NCBI GenBank assembly: GCA_949825065.1
Contig: OX463849.1
Coordinates: forward strand, 33,607,955-33,671,954
Direction: 5' to 3'
DNA: 64,000 bases
Source: Odontocerum albicorne
Lineage: Eukaryota; Arthropoda; Insecta; Trichoptera; Odontoceridae
Positions 43,639 to 54,729 of this stretch are shown in pieces (position 1 is the first letter of the stretch; each line of letters opens with the position of its first letter). The position numbers and the translations under genes were made by a program. Below the pieces are notes generated by a model. The model did no database searches and was not told the origin of the DNA. It worked only from the letters and a program-made list of their open reading frames with translations.

Positions 43639-43864
43639 TATGATTTAAGCGGTCCTCATTGAAGTCCACTAGTCGTCCGGAACGCTCCATGTCTTTCAGG
43701 TCGAAATTACCGTCTTTGGAACGCAAAAACCATCGACGAGCTGTCCTTTCATTCGTAGCATCTCCACCGTACACTTCGCAAATATCGCGAGCAGCTTTAT
43801 TCCCTCGATTGAACGCGAACAGAAGGTGTCGAAAATACTCACTTGCATCTACTTGACATTGCAT
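43607..43864 (-). pseudogene. Mariner transposase N-terminal stub, right arm
   Basis: Encodes MQCQVDASEYFRHLLFAFNR, GNKAARDICEVYGGDATNER, TARRWFLRSKDGNFDLKDME, RSGRLVDFNEDRLNHIIHED, then PLQPP and the junction. It covers the paired helix-turn-helix DNA-binding region up to the HEDP segment. No catalytic domain. Confidence 0.85.
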
Positions 43865-44043
43865 TTTGAAGGCTTGTAATCAAATAAACTAATATATGTA
43901 ACGTAAACGCAAACACAATATCTTGTAGAGCAGAAAATTTTCTTTCGAATGAATTACGACCTTTACCATTTTGTTTTACGTTTGGTGCTCATTTTTAAAT
44001 TTGAAAAAAAAAAACCGGACACAACTTATGTTAACACCTAATA

Positions 44044-45149
44044 CATTGAATATTTGAGACGTATAACCACATGTTATGAATGATATTTATTTTTTACACG
44101 TATTATGACATGTCTTTTGGAAAATATTGAAACCCTAAAAGCGATTGATTGAAGGGTCAACGACTCCATTTCTTTCGATATTTATACTAGATACATACAC
44201 CCCCTACCACGCATCTCTCATGCGATTCTCAGTTTAAATAGGTTACCTTTTGTTTTATTTATTTTCTTTTACAGAAAAGGAAATATACAACAATAACATA
44301 TCAACAGTTACATTTAAATAATCACATAAAAAAACATATTCCCCTTCCCCAATCATGCTTATTTTTTTATGATCAGATAACATGTACCTGGTGATCGACT
44401 AACTGAGAATTTCTGTTTTAAGTCAACCAGCATATCACATGTGTCAATCACACTGAAAAAAAACATTAAAAAACATACTTTAGAAATATATGAGATTTAC
44501 ACTTTTTAGTAGCAACATGTTACAGACAAAAAAATAACCACATTCAGTATTGGTATATGATCCATAAACATCAAGAATTCTGTATTTAAAAGTTACTCCA
44601 TCCATAGACAATAAGATTCCCACCACTATTTCCCAATGTGCAATAATACTATCTCAGACTCAGTAATACCCTGAGAAAGGAGACATTGATAGTTAAGCTT
44701 TGAAATCGTAAATGACTTCCACTGTTCTGCCTTCTTCTCTGCCGTCTTGACTGTGGGATAAGGCGGGGCAGATCGTGAGGACGCTGGTACTTGACAATGC
44801 CGCCAGGGTCGCTGACGTGGAATAGAATCCCTTTGGATAGTTCGCCTATAACATCTAAATTCGGGCTAAATTGAGCGATGTATCAGGATGGAAGGGGGGG
44901 GGCATACTTCCTCAAAGTATGACTTACAATTACTGTATTGCGCAAAGACGCTTAATGCTTACGTTAACTTTAAATAATTTCGTGTTAATATTAAAATAAA
45001 TTGTTTATTAATTCTGTTCAGTTGTCATTGTCACCCTGAGCCCTTTTAAATACACTCCTCCAGCCACGCTAATAGTGACATAAAGACATTTATTACTAAG
45101 AGGTAGTATCATTATACTGTGAGCAGTAAAAAATTAAAAGTAAGAAGGT
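44044..45149. other. No gene recognised
   Basis: AT-rich to 44740, then a more G+C-rich patch (44740-44910) without coding or repeat identity, then AT-rich again. Confidence 0.45.
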
Positions 45150-45840
45150 AATTTACTTGTTTTTTTTTACGTGAACACGTAAAAGTAATTCACGTTAAAC
45201 TGTATCGACTACCTTTTCGAATCAACAGGATTCTGAGTTGAACTTCGCCCCTTTTACGACAATCATAATAAGAAAAATGATGTCCCACAAATCTTCTTCT
45301 TCTTATTTTAGGCCTGTTGGCCTGTTATGGTTCTGCATCATTGTTTCTCTCTTGTGACGTCGACTGTCAGCTGTCTTTCCATCTTTTGGGAGGTCGTCCT
45401 GGAGGTCTGCTTGCTTGGGGGATACTGTCCCTGGCCATTCTTACGGCTCTTGGTTCCGCCATTCTGGATACATGTTTGTTACAGAACCTTCTTCTCAGTC
45501 GTCCCCATCTGACAATATATTCAGCTTCGCACATCCTTCGGATTTCTGTGTTTCGTACTCTATCACGAAGGGTTTTGCCAGCGATACTCCTGAGTACCTT
45601 CATTTCGCTGGCAAAACTAAATATAAAACTAAATATAAATACCCACAAATCTAAATATTCCAAATGCCAGTAACCAGTAAATAGTAAATATTCACTTGTT
45701 TTTTTACGTGAGCACGTAAAAGTAATTTACGTTAAACTGTATTGACTACCTTTTCAAATCAACAGGATAATGAGTTGAACTTCGCCCCTTTTACGATATT
45801 CATAATAAGAAAAATGTTGTCCCACAAATCTAAATATTCC
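45150..45840. repeat. Direct repeat of about 145 bp flanking a LINE insertion
   Basis: 45150-45294 and 45690-45838 match: ACGTGA(A/G)CACGTAAAAGTAA, ACTACCTTTTC(G/A)AATCAACA, GAGTTGAACTTCGCCCCTTT. The unit contains a small palindrome TTTTACGTG..CACGTAAAA. Confidence 0.9.
45284..45652 (-). mobile_element. LINE L4 insertion with 11-bp target duplication
   Basis: CCCACAAATCT occurs at 45284-45294 and 45642-45652. Between them the minus strand encodes EVLRSIAGKTLRDRVRNTEI, RRMCEAEYIVRWGRLRRRFC, HVSRMAEPRAVRMARDSIPQ, ASRPPGRPPKRWKDS. This is a reverse-transcriptase tail with one short open frame (45663-45367). The (TCT)n side at 45295 is the 3' end with an (AGA)n tail. A textbook 5'-truncated target-primed insertion. 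The overlapping plus frames are shadows. Confidence 0.9.
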
Positions 45841-46449
45841 AAATGCCAGTAATCATTACATCGTAAATATTTACTTGTTTACTCCAAAGCTAAGAAGCTG
45901 TCGAGCGGTTATCAATATGTGTAAACGTTTTGCTGGCAAGAAATGCGATAAACCAGTTACTCGTATCTGCCATTATTGTAATAACATTAATGTTTATTGA
46001 CTTCTGTATCTGTCCAATTTACAATCCAGTCGAATCCAGTTGTGACAGAAAGCAGAGTAATAGAGATTAGAAGGTCATTTGGTAACAATATCAATTGGCT
46101 CTTCTTGTAATTCAACTTTTAAACTGGTTTAAAAGCATTCGACGTAAGACTTCCAGTTAATCACCTTATTCTACAAACCGGTCATTCAATTATTTTTACA
46201 TTCAAGAAGCCGATGAACGAGATTTAACCGATTATTTAAAAATATATATACAAAAAGAATTAAATTTGGCGGCAAGTAAACTGCGGTTATTCCCCGATCT
46301 TTATCTATCACTATACGAGTATAATCGTCGTTCTGCAGGTAGACATTGCTTTGTTAATTTATTGATTGAGACTTTGAGGGTATCTCTACACTTGTTAAAG
46401 GCAATAAAATTTATAATAGCATTAAGGAATGTTTGCAACACAGCCAATG
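45841..46449. other. No feature recognised
   Basis: No repeat family or coding match. The short frame at 46266-46472 runs into the next mariner MITE. Confidence 0.45.
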
Positions 46450-46451
46450 TA

Positions 46452-46792
46452 TTGGGTGTTAACATAAGTTGATTTCCCTTGCAGCTGTCATTTTATTCAT
46501 AGCATCTTCACCGTACACTTCGCAAATATCGCGATCAGCTTTGGCAGCTTTATTCCCTCGATTGAACGCGAACAGAAGGTGTCGATAATGCTCACTTTCG
46601 TCTACTTGACATTCCATTTTGAAGGCTTGTAATCAAAGAAAATAATATATGTAACGTAAACGCAAACACAATATCTTGTAGAGCAGAAAATTCTCTTTCG
46701 AATGACGTATAACATTTACCATTTTGTTTTACTTTTGGTGCTCATTTTTAAATTGAAAAAAAAAAACGGACACAACTTATGTTAAAACCTAA
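46452..46792 (-). mobile_element. Mariner-derived MITE, 341 bp
   Basis: Same termini as 43313-44041 (TTGGGTGTTAACATAAGTTG; ...CAACTTATGTTAAAACCTAA), with TA at 46450-46451 and 46793-46794. The minus strand keeps the 5'UTR and an N-terminal stub (MECQVDESEHYRHLLFAFNR, GNKAAKADRDICEVYGEDAM). The catalytic domain is deleted. The rebuilt target reads GTACGAGTA, so insertion used the first TA of a TACGAGTA octamer. Confidence 0.92.
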
Positions 46793-46799
46793 TACGAGT

Positions 46800-47633
46800 A
46801 TATACATTTTTTAAATACCTATATTCTGAATGTTCTAAATATTAATAATATATTTATGATTGTTGTTTGGGATTAGAAAAACTTGGCAACAGTTAACTGA
46901 CCGTCGGCGTCAAGATGGTCAAAAAATATAACACCTGTGAAATAACACGTGTTTGAAGCTATAGTGAAACACTACTATACACCAACATGTAGCAAAACTA
47001 ATGTCATTGGAAAGAACACTTGATTTTTTTAACCGCTTAATCGAATAAAAGTATCCGGTTTTCAGTTATTTTTAAGTTATTCAAATAACCGGTTTGGAAA
47101 CCCTTATTCGACGTATATCATATACTATATATTCATATATCCTAAAGAACAAATTTAATTGCTCGACTGTATCGGACTATATCGTTATTTTATCCGCGCT
47201 TCTTTTAATTTTTTGTACGATACACAATCATCACCATCATTTCAGCACGCATTTCTAGAGAATTTATTCGGCTTCTTTCAGTATTTTTCCACGTCCACGT
47301 TTTAATTCCCCAAGTTTGTACTTCAATACTGTTGTTAATTATGCTCGTAACATATTTTGATACTGTGCGGTTTGATTATATATGCTTTAGTACCCCATTG
47401 ACTTTATTTCCTATCACTAAACGCCGTTCGACATCCTACGTAATTCTTCCTGCAGTAAATAACAGAACAGCTAATTAAAATTCATTTGTTTCTTTAAAAT
47501 TATTAAAATAGGTCATGCCTAACAATTATTGACTGAGACGAGCGATTTGCAAATTTCTATTGCGGTCGAGAAGTTTATCAATGCGATTTTTTTAGTTTTA
47601 TTTAAATGTCATAAAATTGTCGCGGTCGTCGCA
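46800..47633. other. No feature recognised
   Basis: AT-rich; possibly eroded elements, but nothing alignable by eye. Confidence 0.45.
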
Positions 47634-48089
47634 TTTTATCGTAATTGCTTGTCGTTAAAATCAAGGGAGAACTGGGACAAGCTCGCCGAGAAAGTAGATT
47701 AAGGAAATTGGATCAAAACACGAATGACTTGTGAATAATATACAGACTTGTCACACTGCTGATACACGTGCAGAAGGGAGACAAATTTTATCGTAATTGC
47801 TTGTCGTTAAAATCAAGGGAGAACTGGGACAAGCTCGACGAGAAAGTAGATTAAGGAAATTGGATCAAAACTCGAATGACTTGTGAATAATATCCAGACT
47901 TGTCACACTGCTGATACACGTGCAGAAGGGAGACAAATTTTATCGTAATTGCTTGTCGTTAAAATCAAGGGAGAACTGGAACAAGCTCGCCGAGAAAGTA
48001 GATTAAGGAAATTGGATCAAAACACGAATTACTTGTGAATAATATCCAGACTTGTCACACTGCTGATACACGTGCAGAAGGGAGGCAAA
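47634..48089. repeat. 152-bp tandem array, three copies
   Basis: TTTTATCGTAATTGCTTGTC starts at 47634, 47786 and 47938. Copies differ at a handful of positions (CTCGCCG/CTCGACG; AACACG/AACTCG; ATACAG/ATCCAG). Confidence 0.96.
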
Positions 48090-48260
48090 TTACTTGATTG
48101 AACGAATACCCATTACCCGTGACTAGTATAATAGAAGGCGCAATTAAAACTGGAGGTATTTGATCAGGGTATTTAACGTTGATGCCACCGGAGATAACTA
48201 TGTAAGCCAATTTGTAATAGGCATATCCTGTTGCATATAGGATAAGGAGCTACAGTATTT

Positions 48261-48566
48261 GTAGATTGTCTGTGATACTACAGCAGTTTGGTATGTAGAT
48301 TGCCTGTGATACTACAGCAGTTTGCTCTGTAGATTGTCTTTGATACTACAGCAGTTTGCTCTGTAGATTGTATGTTATACTACAGCAGTTTGCTCTGTAC
48401 ATTGTCTGTGATACTACAGCAGTTTGCTCCGTAGATTGGCTGTCATACTACAGCAGTTTGCTCCGTAGATTGGATGTCATACTACAGCAGTTTGCTCTGT
48501 AGATTGTATGTGATACTACAGCAGTTTGCTCTGTAGATTGTCTGTGATACTACAGCAGTTTGCTCT
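48261..48566. repeat. 34-bp minisatellite, nine copies
   Basis: Unit GTAGATTGTCTGTGATACTA + CAGCAGTTTGCTCT, with scattered substitutions; the first unit ends in GTTTGGTAT. Non-coding. Confidence 0.95.
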
Positions 48567-49134
48567 TCTAAAAAAATACATTAATTTATTTTCACTTATT
48601 TTTCCACGGTAATTTTAAATTTAAAAACATCACATGTACAGGTGAAAGTAATTTAACATTGTACTAAACGTGTCGATAGTTCAATGTACACACGTTTACA
48701 ATACTCGAGAGAAATCACTGAGCAATGAGCACGCACATGGGGGTTCTACTGTATACCATGAGGGTTCAAATTTGCATAAAACAGTATGTACAGTCAATTA
48801 CATCAGACTGACATTAATTATTGTGCATAGTGATGATATCTTAAGATCATTCATTCAATGTTTTGATTTTTGTTCAACCTACAAAAGTCGAAAACATTAA
48901 AAGAGATTTATTACACGTAATAAATTAAATTTAACTATATTCTTCTTGGCCGTTCCATCATTTCTGAGCATCGTGATCACCATGGTCATCAACCGTCCTA
49001 CTTCAACACAAGCAATTTCTTGCCTTGAAAATGAGAATCCCACTGCTTTTTAAATTATTATTTATCTGTTTATTAACGTTCACTAACAATCACCATCACG
49101 AGGAAATAGTACCTAATTAAGTCTCTCGTCTTCG

Positions 49135-49590
49135 CAATATTTATGTATGGCGCGGAGACATGGACTCTGAGAGCAAGCGAAAGACGTAGAATAGATACAT
49201 TTGAAATGTGGTGCTGGAGAAGGATGTTACGAATTCCACGGACAGCAAGGGGAACTAACGCCTCCATTCTCGAAGAACTGAGAATCAGCGACAGATTGTC
49301 GACAATATGCCTTCAAAGAGTCCTCCAATTCTTTGGGCACATTGGTCACGGCTAAGACGACAGTTTGGAGAGGTTTTTGCTCATTGGAAGCGTGGAAGGA
49401 CGACGCACAAGAAGAAGAGTACCAATGCGTGGCGCTGACCAAGTGAATAAGGAAACAGGACTATCCTTCACAACTGCTCTTTGAACTGTGCAGTGCAGAG
49501 ATGGATGGAGAGGAGTCGTAAGGGGCTATCATAGGAATCACGATGCTCAGTCATGATCTACACGACAGGATGATGATGGTTTGATACCTC
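49135..49590 (+). pseudogene. LINE L3 reverse-transcriptase tail
   Basis: Encodes MYGAETWTLRASERRRIDTF, EMWCWRRMLRIPRTARGTNA, SILEELRISDRLSTICLQRV, LQFFGHIGHG; after a stop and frameshifts, LERFLLIGSVEGRRTRRRV and WRGVVRGYHRNHDAQS. This is the common arthropod endonuclease-reverse-transcriptase tail. A (GATGATGG) tail follows at 49570. A short inverted piece of the same 3' end seems to lie at 48938-48990. Confidence 0.8.
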
Positions 49591-49954
49591 ATCAATATCC
49601 TCTATAAATTACCAATTTATGAAGGATATTGATAATGTATATTTTTGTGTCAAAAATATACCTTATCAATTACAATTTATGATACATATATGTTATATTT
49701 CAAAATATGATGCTTAAATATACCGATGATCAACAAAAGTTATCAAAAAATACGGTTAAAAAAATACAACTTAATAATAAAAAAATAAAAAAAAAAAATA
49801 GAATCTCTCTCAATTGGGTATTATAGGACAAATTAAAACACATATACGAGTGTTCTTAGATTTATAAATAATATATAATAACAGCCCCCCGTCAAGTTCT
49901 TAGATTGAAGAAATTCTGGAGAAGGACCCTCTGAACTCAACAACATCTAACATA

Positions 49955-50812
49955 CATTGAAAATATCCACCAAACCAGATAGACAGCTACTCAATTGTTA
50001 TATTCTCATAAAATATCCACCAAACCAGACAGACAGCTACCCAATTGTTATATTCTCATAAAATATCCACCAAACCAGACAGACAGCTACCCAATTGTTA
50101 TATTCCCATAAAATATCCACCAAACCAGACAGACAGCTACCCAATTGTTATATTCCCATAAAATATCCACCAAACCAGACAGACACCTACTCAATTGTTA
50201 TATTCTCATAAAATATCCACCAAACCAGACAGACAGCTACCCAATTGTTATATTCTCATAAAATATCCACCAAACCAGACAGACAGCTACCCAATTGTTA
50301 TATTCCCATAAAATATCCACCAAACCAGACAGACAGCTACCCAATTGTTATATTCTCATAAAATATCCACCAAACCAGACAGACAGCTACCCAATTGTTA
50401 TATTCCCATAAAATATCCACCAAACCAGACAGACAGCTACCCAATTGTTATATTCCCATAAAATATCCACCAAACCAGACAGACAGCTAGCCAATTGTTA
50501 TATTCTCATAAAATATCCACCAAACCAGACAGACAGCTACCCAATTGTTATATTCCCATAAAATATCCACCAAACCAGACAGACAGCTACCCAATTGTTA
50601 TTTTCTCATAAAATATCCACCAAACCAGACAGACAGCTACCCAATTGTTATATTCCCATAAAATATCCACCAAACCAGACAGACAGCTACCCAATTGTTA
50701 TATTCCCATAAAATATCCACCAAACCAGACAGACAGCTACCCAATTGTTATATTCTCATAAAATATCCACCAAACCAGACAGACAGCTACCCAATTGTTA
50801 TATTCTCACAAT
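49955..50812. repeat. 50-bp tandem array, about 17 copies
   Basis: Unit AAATATCCACCAAACCAGAC + AGACAGCTACCCAATTGTTA + TATTC(T/C)CATA. Variant sites are TATTCTC/TATTCCC, one GCTAG, one ACACCTAC and one TTTTCTC. Non-coding. Confidence 0.97.
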
Positions 50813-50814
50813 TG

Positions 50815-51735
50815 ATGAATTACAAACTATTTATTTTATTATTTTGTATACACGGTTTTGAATGGTACATCTGGCGGACTTTTTACTATACATCAATTTT
50901 TTCCGACCAGTCAGTTATGTTAAGCTAGGACACATAAAGTTGTTTTAATACATGACAAATTTTCCAAAAAAATTACGTATTTGTTTAAATTCAAGTCAAA
51001 AATACTAATATCTGAAGAATAATGGTAGAACTGGAGACATGGATAAGGAAGAGACACAAAGGAAAATAAGGATGAAAAATTATTCGGAGTAATGTAATTT
51101 TTTTTCAATTTTCTTTTTCACCTATTAAGCTAATAGGCAATCTCTGTTTGAGCGGAGCGCGACTCCATGAACGGATAGATACTGAACATTTTGACGAGAT
51201 ATGAGGGAGCAGCGGAACAATTAAGAACTTGATACAAAAGTGATAATGCATTCATTTAACGCCGATTTATTAGTGAAATATTCAAATATGTATCGATAAA
51301 AATAACAATTTAAATGAGATCCGCAGTACTGAAAAAAATCTTGGAAAAGATTCGGTATCACTGATGAGCAATTTTCACTCTTTCACTTAAGTTATTTGAA
51401 AGCCCACGTGCTCCTTATGTCGATCAAGGTCAAATATCTTTTCCTAGTGTTTTGCCAACCGCAATTTATTTTTGAATTAAACTTCGCCACCATGTGACAA
51501 GAAATTCACGTGGCTTAAAATGGCCGAGTCATGACCAATCAGTGTGAAATGGCGATATTTGTATCTAGTTTTCTTTGTTTTTTGGAAAGTCATAGCAAAA
51601 ATATCTTATACTGAGTTGTTTGTTGGAAAAAAATATTTATAACAACTTATTACTAATGACTGCTAGAGACGATCCAAAAATTACATGCGTTTTTCGAAAT
51701 ATTATAATATATACAAAGTTTTAAATAATAATACA
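50815..51735. other. No feature recognised
   Basis: AT-rich, no family or coding match by eye. Confidence 0.45.
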
Positions 51736-51741
51736 AAGAAA

Positions 51742-51825
51742 ATTGAAGCTATCACCCGTAAAAGGGTCTATCGTCATATGAAGGGTCGTTGAAATAGACG
51801 CTTATACGGGCGATAGCTTCAATTA
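51742..51825. repeat. Imperfect hairpin, arms of about 21 bp
   Basis: ATTGAAGCTATCACCCGTAA and the near-complement TATACGGGCGATAGCTTCAAT flank a loop of about 40 nt. The right arm overlaps the start of the LINE fragment at 51780. Confidence 0.8.
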
Positions 51826-52115
51826 TAGATACGTTCGAGATGTGATCTTGGAAGCGGACGCTTCGAATCTCATGGACCGTAAGGCGCACGAACATCTCTA
51901 TCATCCAATAATTAGAAATTACCGAAAGACTCACGAAGAAAAGGAATCACGGGGACAGTTGAGGGAAATCGACCAAGAGAAAGGTGTCCTATAAGATTGA
52001 CGGATCAAATAAAGTAGCGAATAAAATCCTCTTGAAGCGCAGCATTCAATATTGCTCGGGCCCGATAGAGATGGAGATAGGTGGTATGTCGAGTTCGAGA
52101 CATAGCGGAGGACCA
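51780..52115 (+). pseudogene. LINE L3 tail, degenerate
   Basis: The plus strand carries IDTFEM.SWKRTLRISWTVRR, TNISII..LEITERLTKK, then RKVSYKIDGSNK (the family's R.PTRW.DQIK block). In-frame stops are present. Confidence 0.7.
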
Positions 52116-52218
52116 CGACTCACGAGCATTGAGTACGTACGCGATGACAAAGAAGAAAAGGACAAGTCGCGCAGTATATCGCGCAGTTTAAAGAGCAGAC
52201 TGTTTAACGGCCCTTTAA

Positions 52219-52884
52219 GGGGGCATTCTATTCTAGAGGCGTGAATTTCGGCCGTTTTTTCAGACAAAATAAAAAAAAACTTTAAATATTTTTTCGTTTG
52301 TTTATCGATGATTTGAGATTGTAAAAAAAAAATTTGAAAAAATTTATTTAATTCAAGATATCTGCTGTTATATCTTGTAAAAAAAAGGGGGTAAACTGGT
52401 CGACATGATTGGAGCCCTTTCGTGAATTTGAAATAAAAATCATACACAGTTTCTTGATAAGAAATAATGTCGTTATAGTTGGTACCAAATAGAAAAAAAA
52501 ATCGTGAAATGGTCTGAAATAAATTCCTATTTATTTGCCTTTTTTTTTTAAATAGTAAAAAATTTGTTTTTAATTTTTCGAGGTAGGGACGATATAAATA
52601 TTTATCAAAGTTTCATACCAAATTTGAAGCAATCGGTTGAATAGAACTAGAGATTTTATGTCGACCAGGTCGAAAAAAGTAGTTTCGAGAAAAACGCGTT
52701 TTCAGTTTTGAGATTATTGTCCGAGTTATTCCGGTGCGGCGTAATTGCTGCCTCATTTATAGCTATAACTTCGTAAATATTGAGATTTTTTTAATTTCCT
52801 TTTGAGAACATATTTTTAAAGGTCTAAACTTTAAGAATGTGCAAAAATAAAGATTTTTTCAAATTTCTAGAGTAGAATACCCCC
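52219..52884. mobile_element. TTAA-flanked MITE with terminal inverted repeats
   Basis: TTAA at 52215-52218 and 52885-52888. Termini GGGGGCATTCTATTCTAGAG and CTAGAGTAGAATACCCCC. It is 666 bp with an AT-rich interior and no transposase. Target and termini fit a piggyBac-superfamily MITE, distinct from P1. Confidence 0.85.
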
Positions 52885-52914
52885 TTAACTCGAAACTCGA
52901 ACGCACTACTATTG

Positions 52915-52990
52915 CATTAAATAAAATTAAGTGTAAGGATATTAACATAGCGGCTGTGGCCATTCGATTGAGCACTTCCCCGCATTGGTA
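52915..52990. repeat. R3 scrap
   Basis: AACATAGCGGCTGTGGCCAT + TCGATTGAGCACTTCC resembles the middle of R3 (GGTGGCTGCGGTCATTAGATT). Short and uncertain. Confidence 0.4.
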
Positions 52991-53064
52991 GTATAATTTA
53001 TTTATGTCATCTGCGTTGGACCTCAAAATACTCGTGATGTCCTATATTTTTTAAGTTTGAGATT

Positions 53065-53370
53065 AATTAGGGATGAATGTGAACTTAAGGCTGATGTGTT
53101 GAGTAAGGTGAAGAAGAGCACTCTGAGATGGTTTGGTCATGTGGGACGAAACAAATATGCAGTGAGGACTAATAAAACGAATATACAGTGCAAATGTGAG
53201 TGAATGGGGTGGTAGAGGAAGACCAAGGAAGGTATGATTGGATTGGGTGAATGGTATTTTGAAAAAAGGAAAATAATGATATACTAGTAATCGTAGGAGC
53301 TATATCAGAAAGTGTATGAATCTGGAAGAGATGGAATATGTGTTGAGATGGGTAAGTCTGGCGCTTTGAT
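53065..53370 (+). pseudogene. LINE L2 tail
   Basis: RDECELKADVLSKVKKSTLR, WFGHVGRN, a GRGRPRKV-like segment, DWVNGILK, SYIRKCMNLEEMEYV.RWVSLAL; frameshifts between the pieces. Confidence 0.75.
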
Positions 53371-53383
53371 TGTATATGTATAG

Positions 53384-53770
53384 AATAAAGGTGCATGACT
53401 GCGCAGTAACGCATTGGTCTTCCGTGCGGAAGGTCACCAGTTCGAACCCCACGTTGTGCTACTCGAATGACACAGGCATTTTTCTACCTAGTATTCGGGG
53501 GTGTAAGGATACCTATGACTTCGGTCACGTCTATTCTTTCAAAAAAAAAAAAAAGGAAAACACCATGTCGGTGTGCTCCGATCGTCTCACTTCGGTATAT
53601 CATCGAATCTAGTACAAAGTAGTGGCTGGCGAGTTTGCTAGTGTGTACCAGCTCCCTCACTAAAAGAGGAGAAAAAAGAAGGAAACAAAATTCAATGACA
53701 CAGCTTCGCTGTCCAACTAAATCGACGTTGGAATGGCAAAGGGATCCTCGACTACGAGGCCCAGCCACGA
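53384..53770 (+). mobile_element. SINE-B, full-length copy
   Basis: Head with A-box-like GCGCAGTAACGCATTGG and B-box AGTTCGAACCC, then CCTAGTATTCGGGGGTGTAA, an A-run, GTGCTCCGATCGTCTCACTT and GTGTGTACCAGCTCCCTCAC. The 3' part is GGGATCCTCGACTACGAGGC + CCAGCCACGACG. Aligns along its length with 57033-57460. Overlapping short frames are not genes. Confidence 0.85.
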
Positions 53771-54229
53771 CGACGAAGATACATAAAAAAATGTCTCAGA
53801 TTTCGGAACAATTAATAGGTTCGTCTGGTCGTCTCAAAATATCTTCCTCCAAAGACTCTTCTGCAATATTCTATTTCAAATTACATACTCGATGTACTCC
53901 GCATCTTACTGTATCTCCACATCCGCGGGTAATTATTTCTACGAAAGCAGAGCGTAAATGGAGTCATTGAATGCTATGTAAAATAGGTTAAACATGTTTT
54001 TTTAATAAGTCTAAATAAGTAGCATACGATTTATAAATACGAAAAAATGTATATTCCAGTGCTTACAGTTTGGTGTTTTTATTCATTCAAAATCACCCAC
54101 CCTCGCTCAATGAGTTTTCCATTGTCACTATTGTTGCTATTACTGTTTGAATGGTCGATGTTGATGGCACAAATAATCTATCTAAAGTCTGCTACTTGCC
54201 AGTACTTTTTCGTTCATCTAGTTCCAAAC

Positions 54230-54480
54230 AAAATCATCACCATCTCTGTCGTTCCTCAATACCGAGGGTCGTGATCTATAGAATATCGGTGATACAGGTT
54301 GCAATGACACGTCTTCACTCATCTTGAACACTTGCCATTTGCATGATAGTGTACAGACTTCCCCCAGTCTGATAATTTTATTTTGATAGCACTCTGCCTC
54401 CACCTTTTCTTCCTACTACACTTTCTATGAACATCAATGTTTCCTGGTTATCTGGTTCACGCCTGGAAATGTGCCCGAAA
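54230..54480 (-). pseudogene. LINE L3 tail, minus strand
   Basis: The minus strand reads ILRFFGHISRREPDNQETLM, FIESVVGRKGGGRVLSK, then YQTGGSLYTIMQMASVQDE, RRVIATCITDIL, GIEERQR, ending in an (ATGGTGATG)-like tail at 54230-54245. It adjoins the 31-bp array. Confidence 0.75.
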
Positions 54481-54486
54481 AACCGC

Positions 54487-54712
54487 AAGATATACTGGAT
54501 AATACACTGCAAGCATAGAGATATACTGGGTAATACACTGCAAGCATAGAGATATACTGGATAATACATTGCAAGCATAGAGATATACTGGATAATACAT
54601 TGCAAGCATAGAGGTATACTGGATAGTACATTGCAAGCATAGAGATATACTGGATAATACATTGCAAGCATAGAGATATACTGGATAATACATTGCAAGC
54701 ATAGATATAGTC
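54487..54712 (-). repeat. 31-bp tandem array, about seven copies, next to the LINE coding
   Basis: Unit GCAAGCATAGAGATATACTG + GATAATACATT. On the minus strand three units are 93 bp (31 codons), so the frame stays open and reads LCLQCIIQYISMLAMYYPVY repeatedly. It then joins the LINE sequence IQYILRFFGHI. The periodic open frames are artefacts of the array. Confidence 0.92.
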
Positions 54713-54729
54713 GTACTGTCACATTTAAC

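Larger units (their letters stand above)
43313..44041. mobile_element. Head-to-head palindrome of two mariner 5' ends
   Basis: Ends are TTGGGTGTTAACATAAGTTG and its inverse, with TA on both sides (43311-43312, 44042-44043). Left arm: terminal repeat, 5'UTR and an N-terminal coding stub (43487-43602). Right arm: the same on the minus strand but longer (to about 43605). The arms meet at 43602-43606, giving a 729-bp element with inverted arms of about 290 bp. Confidence 0.9.

Noticed and set aside
49955..50812. CRISPR-like array
   Set aside because: Units are contiguous with no unique spacers, and the genome is eukaryotic; this is a 50-bp minisatellite. The same reasoning applies to the other arrays.
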